DNA of 64,000 bases, taken from positions 62,001 through 126,000 of the forward strand of contig JADJQX010000008.1 in the NCBI GenBank assembly GCA_016712525.1. The letters are read 5' to 3'. This document shows, piece after piece, positions 10,125 to 21,377 of the stretch; position 1 is the stretch's first letter, and each line of letters starts with the position of its first letter. A program made the position numbers and the translations under genes. Under the pieces are notes generated by a model, which saw nothing but the letters and a program-made list of their open reading frames with translations, did not search any database and was not told the DNA's origin. This stretch comes from Myxococcales bacterium (GTDB lineage: Bacteria > Myxococcota_A > Polyangia > Polyangiales > Polyangiaceae).

Positions 10125-11570
10125 ATGCGCATCCCGACCCAAGGCCGAACGAAGTCCGAAATTCTCGCCGATCTCGAGGCCGCCCGCGTGGGCGACTTCC
10201 CCTTCCGGGACGGGAAGCTCTTCGCCTACACGTTCGAGGGCGACGCCGAGACGACCGAGCTCGGGAAGCTCGCGTTCATGGAGTACCTGACCGAAAACGG
10301 GCTCGATCCCACGACCTTCCCGAGCCTCCGGCGCTTCGAGAACGACCTCGTCGACATGGCGCGCCGCCACCTCGGCGGGGACGAGGCCGTGGTCGGCAAC
10401 TTCACGAGCGGCGGCACCGAGTCGATCCTGCTCGCCGTGAAGACCGCGCGGGACCACGCGCGCGCACACAAGCCGCACGTGACCGAGCCCTCGATGCTCG
10501 TCCCGGAGACGGCCCACGCCGCGTTCCACAAGGCCGCCGCGTACTTCGGCGTGCGCCTCGTGCAGACCCGCGTCTCGCCGGAGACCTTCCGCGCCGACCC
10601 CTCGGACATGCGCGAGAAGCTCGACGACACGACCATCCTCGTCGTCGCGTCGGCGTGCTCGTACGCCCACGGCGTGGTCGACCCGGTGCGCGAAATCGCC
10701 GCGCTCGCCGCGGAGCGAGGCGTTTTGTGCCACGTCGACGGCTGCATGGGCGGCTTCCTCCTGCCCTACATGGCCCGCCTCGGCGAGCCCGTCCCCGACT
10801 TCGACTTCCGCGTGCCCGGGGTCACGAGCATGTCGATGGACTTCCACAAGTACGGGCTCTGCCCGAAGGGGGCCTCGGTGGTGCTCTACAAGAACGAGGC
10901 GCTCCGCCGGCACCAGGTGTTCGTGTGCGCCGAGTGGACGGGCTACACGATGTTCAACCCCACCATCCAGAGCTCCAAATCGGGAGGGCCCCTCGCGGCG
11001 GCCTGGTCGGTGCTGCAGCTCCAAGGCGAGAACGGCTACCTCGAGGTGGCCCGCGCCCTCCTCGCCGCCCGGAAGAAGGTCGAAGCGGCCGTCGAGGACG
11101 ACCCGCACCTACGCATGATGGGCAAGCCCGAGATGAGCCTCGTGGCCTTCACCTCGGACACCGTGTGCGTCTTCGAGCTGACCGACGCCATGAAGGCTCG
11201 CGGCTTCGGCCTCCAGGCGCAGCTCGGCTACGGAGCGTCGAAGGCCAACGTGCACCTCACCATCAACCCGGGAAATACCCGCGTCATCGACGACCTCGTC
11301 GTGGCCCTCCACGAAGAGACGGCGCGCCTCGCGCGAGGCGGGAGCCGCCCCGGCCCGAACGACGAGCTTCGGCAGATGGCCGCCCACATCACCGAGGCGC
11401 TCGCGAACGACCGTTCGGGGGACGTCGCCGCCCACGTCATCGGCCAGGCCGACACGGGCTCGGGCAAGATGGCCGACGTGAGCCGCCTGCTCGATCTGCT
11501 CGGGCCGAGGGAGCGCGAGAAGCTCCTTGTCGCCTTCGTCGGGAAGATGTTCACTCCGAAGCCCGAATGA
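10125..11570 (+). CDS. PLP-dependent lyase/decarboxylase, sphingosine-1-phosphate lyase-like
   Basis: A 481-residue fold-type I PLP enzyme. Motifs are GNFTSGGTESILLAVKTAR (phosphate-binding loop), HAAFHKAAAYFGVRLV, HVDGCMGGFLLPY (the Asp contacting the PLP ring) and SMSMDFHKYGLCPKG with the Schiff-base Lys near residue 242. The HKYG.cPKG motif and overall layout are closest to the sphingosine-1-phosphate lyase branch of the group II decarboxylases, which splits S1P to hexadecenal and phosphoethanolamine. An aromatic or glutamate decarboxylase role cannot be excluded. There is no N-terminal membrane helix, as in soluble bacterial forms. The start is certain: GGAGGACCGC precedes the ATG. Its stop overlaps the tetR start (ATGA). 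Confidence 0.8.
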   Translation: MRIPTQGRTKSEILADLEAARVGDFPFRDGKLFAYTFEGDAETTELGKLAFMEYLTENGLDPTTFPSLRRFENDLVDMARRHLGGDEAVVGNFTSGGTESILLAVKTARDHARAHKPHVTEPSMLVPETAHAAFHKAAAYFGVRLVQTRVSPETFRADPSDMREKLDDTTILVVASACSYAHGVVDPVREIAALAAERGVLCHVDGCMGGFLLPYMARLGEPVPDFDFRVPGVTSMSMDFHKYGLCPKGASVVLYKNEALRRHQVFVCAEWTGYTMFNPTIQSSKSGGPLAAAWSVLQLQGENGYLEVARALLAARKKVEAAVEDDPHLRMMGKPEMSLVAFTSDTVCVFELTDAMKARGFGLQAQLGYGASKANVHLTINPGNTRVIDDLVVALHEETARLARGGSRPGPNDELRQMAAHITEALANDRSGDVAAHVIGQADTGSGKMADVSRLLDLLGPREREKLLVAFVGKMFTPKPE

Positions 11571-12196
11571 AGGAACGAGACACGACCTCGGGGCTCCGCG
11601 AGAAGAAGAAGCGCGAGGCGGCCGCGACCATCGTCTCGGTCGCGAAGAGGCTCTTCGCGAAGCGGGGCTTCGACGCCGTCACGGTCGACGAGATCGCCCG
11701 CGAGGCGAACGTGTCGCGGCGGACGTTTTTCCGCTACTTCCCCACGAAGGAGGACGTCTTCTTCGTAAGGAGGAGGGCCCAGCTCGAGGCGCTCGAGGCC
11801 GCGCTGCTCGACACACCCAAAGGGGAAGATGCGATCGCCACCGTGCGCCGCGCGCTGCTGTCGGTCGCGTCCATGCACATCCAGCAGAAGAAGGACGTGC
11901 TCGTCGACAACGCCCTCGTGGCGAAGACGCCCTCTCTCCTCGCCAAGGACCTCGAGTGGGACCGAAAGGCCACGACGCTCATCGCCGACGCGCTCGCACG
12001 CGGGAGCGATCGCGCTCGCGCACGCCTCGTCGCGGGGGCCATCGTCGGCGCCATCCGCGTGGTCGTCGAGGAGTGGGTCGAGAGCGGCGGGGAGAGGGAC
12101 CTCTTGGCCGACGGAGGCGCCGCGCTCGACCTATTCTCCGCCGTGATGGCCCCCCTCCCCGCGGCGCCCGCGCCCAAGAAGCCGCGGGCGCGCTGA
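11567..12196 (+). CDS. TetR/AcrR-family transcriptional regulator
   Basis: A 209-residue regulator with an N-terminal TetR helix-turn-helix (about residues 15-65): AAATIVSVAKRLFAKRGFDAVTVDEIAREANVS split over helices 1-2, then RRTFFRYFPTKEDV. The C-terminal helical ligand domain is variable, ending in a short basic Pro/Lys tail. The ATG overlaps the stop of the PLP-enzyme gene by four bases (ATGA), so the two are translationally coupled and the regulator probably senses a substrate or product of that enzyme. A palindrome over the operon promoter (10061-10075) is a plausible autoregulatory site. Confidence 0.9.
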   Translation: MKERDTTSGLREKKKREAAATIVSVAKRLFAKRGFDAVTVDEIAREANVSRRTFFRYFPTKEDVFFVRRRAQLEALEAALLDTPKGEDAIATVRRALLSVASMHIQQKKDVLVDNALVAKTPSLLAKDLEWDRKATTLIADALARGSDRARARLVAGAIVGAIRVVVEEWVESGGERDLLADGGAALDLFSAVMAPLPAAPAPKKPRAR

Positions 12197-12200
12197 GCAT

Positions 12201-12243
12201 TTTCACCCGGATCTTATTTCTCCGAATTTCACCCGGGTAATAT
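12201..12243. promoter_or_regulatory. Paired TTTCACCCGG repeats upstream of the DUF2239 gene
   Basis: TTTCACCCGG occurs at 12201-12210 and again at 12227-12236, spaced 26 bp. The second copy extends into a dyad around ACCCGGGT (12231-12238). The segment is conspicuously AT-rich compared with its surroundings and lies between tetR and the DUF2239 gene, about 55-95 bases before the start codon. It looks like a tandem operator or promoter; the binding protein is unknown, the adjacent TetR being one candidate. Confidence 0.4.
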
Positions 12244-12296
12244 TGCCGACGGTGAAGGAGTCGGGTACATCGGGGTCATTCCACGGAGGATCCCCG

Positions 12297-12935
12297 ATGC
12301 CCACGACCGATCTCACCCCACAGCCGACCTTCTCGGCCTTCTGCGGAGGCGCGCTGCTCGCTCGGGGGCCCCTCGAGCCGACCGTGCTCGCCGTGAAGGC
12401 TCACGTCGACAGGCACCCCGGCGCCACCGTCCTCGTGTTCGACGACACGACCGGCGCTCAGATCGACTTCGTCCTCGAGGGCACCATCGACGAGGTGCGC
12501 GAGGCGCTCACGCGGCACCCCCTCGTCGGCGGGGACGGCAAGAAGGGGCCGGGGCGCCCCAAGCTCGGCGTCGTCGCGAGGGAGGTTACGCTGCTCCCCC
12601 GGCACTGGGAGTGGCTCGAGGCCCGCCAAGGAGGCATCTCGGTGGCCCTGCGGCGCCTCGTGGAAGAGGCGATGAAGGATCCGAGGCGCGCGGACGAGGA
12701 GCGAGAGCGGCGTGGCATCGAAGCGGCGAGCCGCGTGATGTGGGCGCTCGCGGGGGACCTCCCGGGCCACGAAGAGGCGTCACGGGCCCTCTTCGCCAAG
12801 GACGGTGGACGGCTCGATCGGCTGACGAAATCCTGGCCGCGGGACGTCCGTGGTCACGTGCTCTGGCTCTTCGCGCGCGCGACCGCCCACGGCCTCGTCG
12901 CGAAGGACGACGCGCCGTCGGCCGTCGAGGAGTGA
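12297..12935 (+). CDS. DUF2239 family protein
   Basis: A 212-residue cytoplasmic protein of the DUF2239 family. Recognisable are the N-terminal FSAFCGGALLARG strand, VLVFDDTTGAQIDFVLEG, the GRPKLGVVAREVTLLPRHWEWL helix region and a C-terminal part (about residues 150-205) rich in Arg, Trp and Ala: RVMWALAGDLPGHEEASRAL. The start at 12297 has a textbook GGAGGA ribosome site seven bases upstream; an earlier in-frame ATG has none. Function is unknown for the family; many members lie beside TetR regulators, as here. Confidence 0.85.
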   Translation: MPTTDLTPQPTFSAFCGGALLARGPLEPTVLAVKAHVDRHPGATVLVFDDTTGAQIDFVLEGTIDEVREALTRHPLVGGDGKKGPGRPKLGVVAREVTLLPRHWEWLEARQGGISVALRRLVEEAMKDPRRADEERERRGIEAASRVMWALAGDLPGHEEASRALFAKDGGRLDRLTKSWPRDVRGHVLWLFARATAHGLVAKDDAPSAVEE

Positions 12936-12948
12936 CGCAGACGGCGCG

Positions 12949-14388
12949 CTACTCTTTTCGCGGGTCTTTCACGGCGGGGATGCCGTGCGGCGGTGACATC
13001 GCGCGCGCCGGGTCCATTCCCGAGGCGACGCGCATGCCGAAGAGGCGGAGCTCCCGGGCCGCGTCGACGTGGTGCGGGTCCACGTCGACCGCCTCTCTCA
13101 GCGTGCGGAGCGCCGACGCGAGCTGCCCCTCTTTGCGCTCGAAGAGGGCCATCCGGTAGAGCGCCTCTCCGGAGCGGGGCGAGAGCTCGCAGCCGCGGCG
13201 GAGCGCGCTCCTCGCCTCTTCGCGCGACTGGAGATCCTCGCGGGTCATGCCGACGCAGTAGCCGTACATGGTCTCGAGCTCGGCGTCCTTCCCGGGGGTG
13301 AGAGACCGGAGCTCGACCACGAGCGCCAACGCGGCGCGGAGCTCGCCGCGCCGGAGGAGCCCGCGCGCCTTGAGCCTCGCGAGGGTGGGATCCGCGGCCA
13401 CGTCGGCCCGCGGTCCGCGCTCGGTCTCTCGAGGCGCGACGCGTTTTCCGGGGTCGTCGGCCTCGCGCCTCACGTCGCGGACGGCGGCCGGTGGCGGCTC
13501 GACCTTTTCACGCACCCCCGACACGGGGAACGCGACCGAGGGGGGCCGGAGCGGGCTCGGCGCGCGGAACTTCATGGAGGCGTGACGGAGGGCCTCGTTC
13601 TCCGGAGAGACCGTGGCGATGCGGGCTCGGCGCAGGAGCAAGAGCGTGTAGACCACACGCGTTCGGAGCAGACCCTCGCGCGTGGCGCGGCGCGGTGGCA
13701 GCACGGCAGGGCACGAGAGCTCCTTCGCGACGCGCTCTTCGTCCTCGGACATCTCGAGGTCGGCGAGCGCCTCGACGAGGCCGAAGGTCGGCGCGCCCTC
13801 GACGTACCCGGCGAGCACGAGCGGCCGCTCGCCCACACGGTCGAGCGCGTCGTTGGCGCGCCCGGCTTGCGCATCGAACGTGTCTCGTAGGCCTCTCACC
13901 ACGGCTCGCCCGACGGACACCGACACGTCGGCGCGCCCGAACGACGCGAGGTGATCCGTGTGCTCGTAGAACGCGAAGCGCGTGGCCGCCGGGAGGGCGA
14001 AGAGCGACACCAGCTTTCGCGTGTAGTGCTCGGCGAGCCCGATCGCCAAGACCTCGGCGGTCAGCGCCTTGTGCGCGAGCAGGATCTCGCCGAGGAGCGC
14101 GCCCTTGCCCGCCGCGAGCTCGCGCAAGGCACGATCGAGCGCGTCGGGCTCGACCAGCCCGAGCTCGTAGAGGGCCGTCCCGAGCGGCGATGGAACGCGT
14201 GTGCGGGCCCGGACGACCTTCCCGTCACGGAAGGTGACGCTGGCGTCCTCGACGCCCGTCGGCGACGTCAGCGTGAGCGTGCCGGAGAGGCCTCTGTCGT
14301 CGATGTACGCGAGCAGCTCGGCGACGGGGCGGGCGTCGAGGAAACCTTCGGCCGTCGGGAACGCGCGGGCGGCGGGGGCGGGCTTCAC
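12949..14388 (-). CDS. DUF4388 (PatA N-terminal-like) protein with TPR C-terminus
   Basis: A 479-residue cytoplasmic protein. Residues about 1-110 resemble the DUF4388 domain common in delta-group bacteria (VAELLAYIDDRGLSGTLTL, FRDGKVVRARTRVPSPLGTAL). This is followed by a GspE N-terminal-like helical stretch (GALLGEILLAHKALTAEVL). A charged linker (about residues 290-350) leads to C-terminal TPR-like helices (LRRGCELSPRSGEALYRMAL, LREAVDVDPHHVDAARE). Such proteins are scaffolds in signalling or motility. The GTG at 14388 (KPAPAARAFPTAEGFL) is preferred; an ATG at 14439 would add 17 residues. It is divergent from the response regulator at 14551. The frame stays open far upstream over other genes, which I discard. 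Confidence 0.8.
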   Translation of the reverse strand: MKPAPAARAFPTAEGFLDARPVAELLAYIDDRGLSGTLTLTSPTGVEDASVTFRDGKVVRARTRVPSPLGTALYELGLVEPDALDRALRELAAGKGALLGEILLAHKALTAEVLAIGLAEHYTRKLVSLFALPAATRFAFYEHTDHLASFGRADVSVSVGRAVVRGLRDTFDAQAGRANDALDRVGERPLVLAGYVEGAPTFGLVEALADLEMSEDEERVAKELSCPAVLPPRRATREGLLRTRVVYTLLLLRRARIATVSPENEALRHASMKFRAPSPLRPPSVAFPVSGVREKVEPPPAAVRDVRREADDPGKRVAPRETERGPRADVAADPTLARLKARGLLRRGELRAALALVVELRSLTPGKDAELETMYGYCVGMTREDLQSREEARSALRRGCELSPRSGEALYRMALFERKEGQLASALRTLREAVDVDPHHVDAARELRLFGMRVASGMDPARAMSPPHGIPAVKDPRKE

Positions 14389-14550
14389 GTGGACAAGCCT
14401 ACCGTGAACGGCGCGACGCGCGAGCCGCAGCCCTCCCATTTGTCGCACCCTCGACCACGTCTCCACCGAAATGGGCACCCCCGGCCCGTGGCCCTCGAAC
14501 CCTACGAAAATACGAGATCGATGGCGCGAAAACCCCGGTATGGTGGCGCC

Positions 14551-15216
14551 GTGCACGTACTCGTCGTGGAAGACGACCCGAAGCTCGCCGATTTCCTCGC
14601 CCGCGTCCTCGGAGACGAGGGTCACACGACCGTCGTCGCCGCGACGGGCAAGGCCGCTCTCGAGCGCGGGCCGCGCGAGCCGTTCGACGCCATCGTGCTC
14701 GACTGGATGTTGCCCGACCTCGAGGGGCCGGCGGTGGCCGAGCGCCTCCGCGCTGCCGAGGTGGGGTGCCCCATCCTCATGTTGACGGCCCGCGGGGAGA
14801 CGGCCGACAAGGTCGCGGGGCTCCGCTCCGGCGCCGACGACTACCTGGTCAAACCCTTCGAGGTCGACGAGCTGCTCGCCCGCCTCGACGCCCTCGCGCG
14901 GCGCGGCAAGGCCGGGGTGGCGCTCCACGTGGGCGATCTGGCGCTCGACCGGCTCTCGCGGCGCGCCACGCTCGGCGGAGCCGCCCTCGATCTCACGGCC
15001 AAAGAGTTCGCCCTGCTCGTGCGCCTCGCGCTCGACGCGGAGAAGCCGGTCGAGCGCGCGAAGCTCCTCCTCGACGTGTGGCAGCTCAAGTTCGACCCGG
15101 GCTCGGGTGTGCTCGACGTGCACGTGAGCCGCGTCCGCGACAAGCTCGGGGAGCGCTCGTGGATGATCGAGACCGTGCGCGGCACGGGCTACCGTCTGCG
15201 CGCCGAGAAGGCCTGA
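14551..15216 (+). CDS. OmpR-family response regulator
   Basis: A 221-residue two-component regulator. The receiver domain (residues 1-115) has the acidic pair in VLVVEDDPKLADF, phospho-acceptor Asp51 in VLDWMLPDLEG, the Thr of LMLTARGE and the Lys of YLVKPFE. The winged-helix DNA-binding domain (about residues 125-221) shows DLTAKEFALLVRLA, HVSRVRDKLG and the final GTGYRL. The GTG at 14551 is the standard start for this family and has GGTGG upstream. It lies 15 bases before the histidine kinase gene, so the two form one operon and a cognate pair. Target genes are not evident. Confidence 0.93.
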   Translation: MHVLVVEDDPKLADFLARVLGDEGHTTVVAATGKAALERGPREPFDAIVLDWMLPDLEGPAVAERLRAAEVGCPILMLTARGETADKVAGLRSGADDYLVKPFEVDELLARLDALARRGKAGVALHVGDLALDRLSRRATLGGAALDLTAKEFALLVRLALDAEKPVERAKLLLDVWQLKFDPGSGVLDVHVSRVRDKLGERSWMIETVRGTGYRLRAEKA

Positions 15217-15231
15217 GCGCGCGGGGCGGCG

Positions 15232-16617
15232 GTGCAGTTCCGGCGTCGCATCGTGCTCTCTACCGTGGCCGTCACGGCGGTCGCGCTCGGCGTGGCGTTC
15301 TTCGCGATCTCGAAAGAGTTCACGGAGCTCCAGGAGAGTCGGCTCGACGGCGAGCTCGTCGACGTGGCGAAGGTCGAGGCCAAAGAGGCGCCACTCTTCG
15401 GTTTTTCGTTCAACGAAGGCCCCGGGCCGCCCACGAACGACGTGGGCCCGCTGACGAAGCACGGCGTCATCTACGGCGACGACGACGCGCCGATGTCGGC
15501 CACCGCCCCGTTCGACAAGCTCCCGCCTTCGCGGGCCACGCTCTCGCACCCGAACGAACGCTGCTTCGATTTCGAGCACGGCGGCCACCACTACCGCGGC
15601 GTGCTCGTCGGTATCCCGGGCCACCCCAAGAAGACGGTGCTGCTCGCCGCGCTCCGCGAGGACCTCGACGCCGACGAGCGCTTCCTCCGTGATGCCATGG
15701 CGTTCGCCTTCGTGGTGGCGCTCGCGTGGGCCGGGGTCATCGCGAGCTTCGTCGTGCGGAGGTTCACGCGCGAGCACCAGCGCATCGCCGAGGTGGCGAA
15801 CCGCGTGACCAAGGGAGACCTCTCGGCGCGGGTCGCGGCGCGCTCGGGCGACCCCGACGTGCTGAACCTCGCAAGGGACGTGGACGAGATGATCGACACC
15901 ATCTCCGCGCTCATGACCTCGCAGCGAAGGTTCCTGGCGCACGCGGCCCACGAGCTCCGCTCGCCGATCACCAAAATCTACGGAGAGCTCCAGCTCGCCG
16001 TGCGCAAAGACCGCGAGGCCCCGGAGCTGAAGAAGGCGATCCTCGAGGCGCTCGAGTCGACGCGCGCCCTCAAGAACCTCACGGACGACCTCCTCTCGCT
16101 CGCCAAGGTCACGGCGGGGGACACCTCGAACGAAGAGTGCATGCTCGGCTCCGTGGTCGACAACGCCGTCGCCCTGTCGCGGCCCCTCGCCGAGGAGCGC
16201 AAGGTCACCTTCGCGTGCGAGGGGCTCGACGTCCGCCTCTCGGGGCGACCGAACGACCTCTCCCGCCTCTTTCGGAACCTCCTCGAGAACGCCGCCTCCC
16301 ACTCCCCGGAGGGCGGCCTGGTGCGCGTCTTCGGCGAGGTCGACGAGCGCGCGGGCCAGGTCACCGTGGTCGTCGAGGACGAGGGCGAGGGTGTGCCCGA
16401 AGAGGACCGCGAGCGCATCTTCGAGCCATTTTTTCGGAGCGCGCAGTCGAAGTCGCGGCTCGCGGGGGGCTCGGGCCTCGGCCTCGGGATCGCGCGCGAG
16501 ATCGCCCTCGCCCACGAGGGCACCCTCACGCTCGGCCGAGGGGAGCTCGGGGCGCGCTTCGTCGTGACCCTCCCCGTCTCCCGCGGCACGACCTCGAGCG
16601 CCCCACCTTCGGCCTGA
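15232..16617 (+). CDS. Membrane sensor histidine kinase
   Basis: A 461-residue kinase partnering the upstream regulator. Layout: TM1 at residues 8-27; a periplasmic sensor of about 110 residues with no family I can name; TM2 about 152-172; a HAMP linker; the dimerisation domain with phospho-accepting His240 in HAAHELRSPITKI; and the ATPase domain with N box LLENAASHSPEGG, G1 DEGEGVPEEDRERIFEPFF and G2 GSGLGLGIAREI. The start is GTG at 15232, with GGGGCGGC upstream. The gap of 15 bases after the regulator supports co-transcription. The signal sensed is unknown. Confidence 0.93.
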   Translation: MQFRRRIVLSTVAVTAVALGVAFFAISKEFTELQESRLDGELVDVAKVEAKEAPLFGFSFNEGPGPPTNDVGPLTKHGVIYGDDDAPMSATAPFDKLPPSRATLSHPNERCFDFEHGGHHYRGVLVGIPGHPKKTVLLAALREDLDADERFLRDAMAFAFVVALAWAGVIASFVVRRFTREHQRIAEVANRVTKGDLSARVAARSGDPDVLNLARDVDEMIDTISALMTSQRRFLAHAAHELRSPITKIYGELQLAVRKDREAPELKKAILEALESTRALKNLTDDLLSLAKVTAGDTSNEECMLGSVVDNAVALSRPLAEERKVTFACEGLDVRLSGRPNDLSRLFRNLLENAASHSPEGGLVRVFGEVDERAGQVTVVVEDEGEGVPEEDRERIFEPFFRSAQSKSRLAGGSGLGLGIAREIALAHEGTLTLGRGELGARFVVTLPVSRGTTSSAPPSA

Positions 16618-16690
16618 TCGTCCGGGCAGGCGCGTTTTCGCGGTGTCCGGTCTCGCCACGCGGGCCACCGTCGTGTATCTCGGGCGCGCC

Positions 16691-18322
<1,632 letters not shown>

Positions 18323-18329
18323 CCGGACC

Positions 18330-19022
18330 TCACGGCCCGAGGAGCCTCACCGCGGCCCACGCGAGCACGGCCGTGAGCACCCCGTGCACGACGAGCGCTG
18401 CCGCGGCGGCGCTCTCTTCGACGGGCCCCTCGTCGCGGGCGCGGGTCGTCCCGACGATGTGGGCCGCGGCCCCGAGCGACAGACCAAAAACATAACGATT
18501 CCGAACACCTATACGCTGAAGCAGCGCGGGCCCCACGAGGGCCCCGAAGACGCCGACCACGATCACGACCACGGCGGTGAGGGACGGATCTCCTCCGAGG
18601 CGCTCGGCGACCGGCGCGGCGATGGCCGTCGTGGCCGACTTGGGCGCGAGCGACGCACACACGACCGCGTCCGCGCCGAGCGCGCGCGCGAGCCCGACCA
18701 CGGAGGCCGCGCCGACGAGGGCCCCGGACACGAGCGAGAGCCCTACGGTGCGCGCGCGCTTCGCCAAATCGGGCAGGCCACAGGAGAGCCCGAGGCCGAG
18801 CGCGACGACGGAGGGACCGACGAGGAGGCCCAACGGGCGCGTGGCTTCACGGTACGCGCTCGGCTCGATCTTCGCGGCGACGAGCACCACGCCGAGCACC
18901 GGGATCCCGAAGAGGAGCGGGTTTTGCCACACGCGCCCGGTCCGGAGCTGGACGTGACGCAAGAGCTCGTAGACGACCAACGTCAACAGAAAGAGCCCCA
19001 TCGAGAGCGCGACGTCGGTCAT
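18330..19022 (-). CDS. lrgB: LrgB/CidB family membrane protein
   Basis: A 230-residue polytopic membrane protein with about seven to eight hydrophobic segments. It has the LrgB motifs: LLFGIPVLGVVLVAA, ATRPLGLLVGPSVVALG, LAPKSATTAIAAPVAERLGG (the signature) and FGLSLGAAAHIVGTTRA. LrgA/LrgB pairs are holin/antiholin-like; in plants and some bacteria they transport glycolate, lactate or pyruvate. The start overlaps the lrgA stop (ATGA at 19022-19019), so the pair is translationally coupled and the start is secure. Confidence 0.93.
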   Translation of the reverse strand: MTDVALSMGLFLLTLVVYELLRHVQLRTGRVWQNPLLFGIPVLGVVLVAAKIEPSAYREATRPLGLLVGPSVVALGLGLSCGLPDLAKRARTVGLSLVSGALVGAASVVGLARALGADAVVCASLAPKSATTAIAAPVAERLGGDPSLTAVVVIVVGVFGALVGPALLQRIGVRNRYVFGLSLGAAAHIVGTTRARDEGPVEESAAAAALVVHGVLTAVLAWAAVRLLGP

Positions 19023-19354
19023 CGACGCTCGACCGCCTCTCCCACCTTCGCGACCACGACGAGCACGGCGAGCGTGCTCACGACGGACGCCACGACGATC
19101 GGCGCGGCCATGCCCGCGAGGCCACGCATCTTCCACACGACGAGCACGGCCTGGGGCAAGAGAAAGAGCGCCATGCGCCCCGTGAGGAACGTGCAGGCCT
19201 CGTCGACCCACGCCTTCTTCACGAGCCCCAAGCGGAGCGCCGCGACGAACGCGACGAGCCCGAGGATGGCGCCGGGCAGAGGCAGCCCGAGCAAGGTCGC
19301 CGAGAGCTCGCCCGCGCCATAGAACGCGAGCACGACGAGGAGGCCGCGGACCAT
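19019..19354 (-). CDS. lrgA: LrgA/CidA family membrane protein
   Basis: A 111-residue membrane protein with four hydrophobic helices and the LrgA/CidA signature LGLPLPGAILGLVAFVAAL, followed by FLTGRMALFLLPQAVLVV. It is the partner of LrgB, encoded directly downstream with an ATGA overlap. The ATG at 19354 has GGGGA just upstream; another ATG at 19369 would add five residues and is possible. Still longer starts give a very basic N-terminus unlike the family. The gene is divergent from fumarase, which starts at 19474. Confidence 0.88.
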   Translation of the reverse strand: MVRGLLVVLAFYGAGELSATLLGLPLPGAILGLVAFVAALRLGLVKKAWVDEACTFLTGRMALFLLPQAVLVVWKMRGLAGMAAPIVVASVVSTLAVLVVVAKVGEAVERR

Positions 19355-19473
19355 GCGTCCCCGTACCATGACGAGCGGCCGAACCGCACGATTCCGGCGA
19401 TTTTTGCGCGCTCTCGGCCGATCCGCCATGGCGCCGGGTTTGGTATGTTCGTCGGCGAAGGAAGGCACCCACG

Positions 19474-21111
<1,638 letters not shown>

Positions 21112-21161
21112 CAGCGCGCGCCATCGAGCGCGAAAGACCGCGCACCACCGCGTGGCTCCGC

Positions 21162-21366
21162 TAGCAGCCTGTTGATTTTCGGACCGAGGCCGTTCGACGA
21201 CCGCGCCCGACTCGCCGAGGCGCGATCCGAGGAGCGCCCGGAGCCTACTTTTGTAGGTGAGGACGACCCTTGGAAGTCCCCGACGGGGGACGCACCGCAG
21301 GATCGCAACGAAGGCGGTCGGGATGCGGCGGCGAGCGGCCGATGCGAGAAAATCAACGGGCTGCTA
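21162..21366. mobile_element. MITE-like element with terminal inverted repeats and flanking TA
   Basis: The left end AGCAGCCTGTTGATTTTC (21163-21180) and the right end GAAAATCAACGGGCTGCT (21348-21365) are inverted copies matching at 17 of 18 positions. Both are bordered by TA (21162-21163 and 21365-21366). The 205-bp interior has no open frame and contains a small hairpin, CCTAC-TTTT-GTAGG (about 21245-21260). This is the form of a miniature element mobilised in trans. TA at the borders is typical of the IS630/Tc1-mariner group; that assignment is an inference. The right end stops 12 bases before the ATG at 21378. Confidence 0.7.
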
Positions 21367-21377
21367 AGCTTCGGCGG

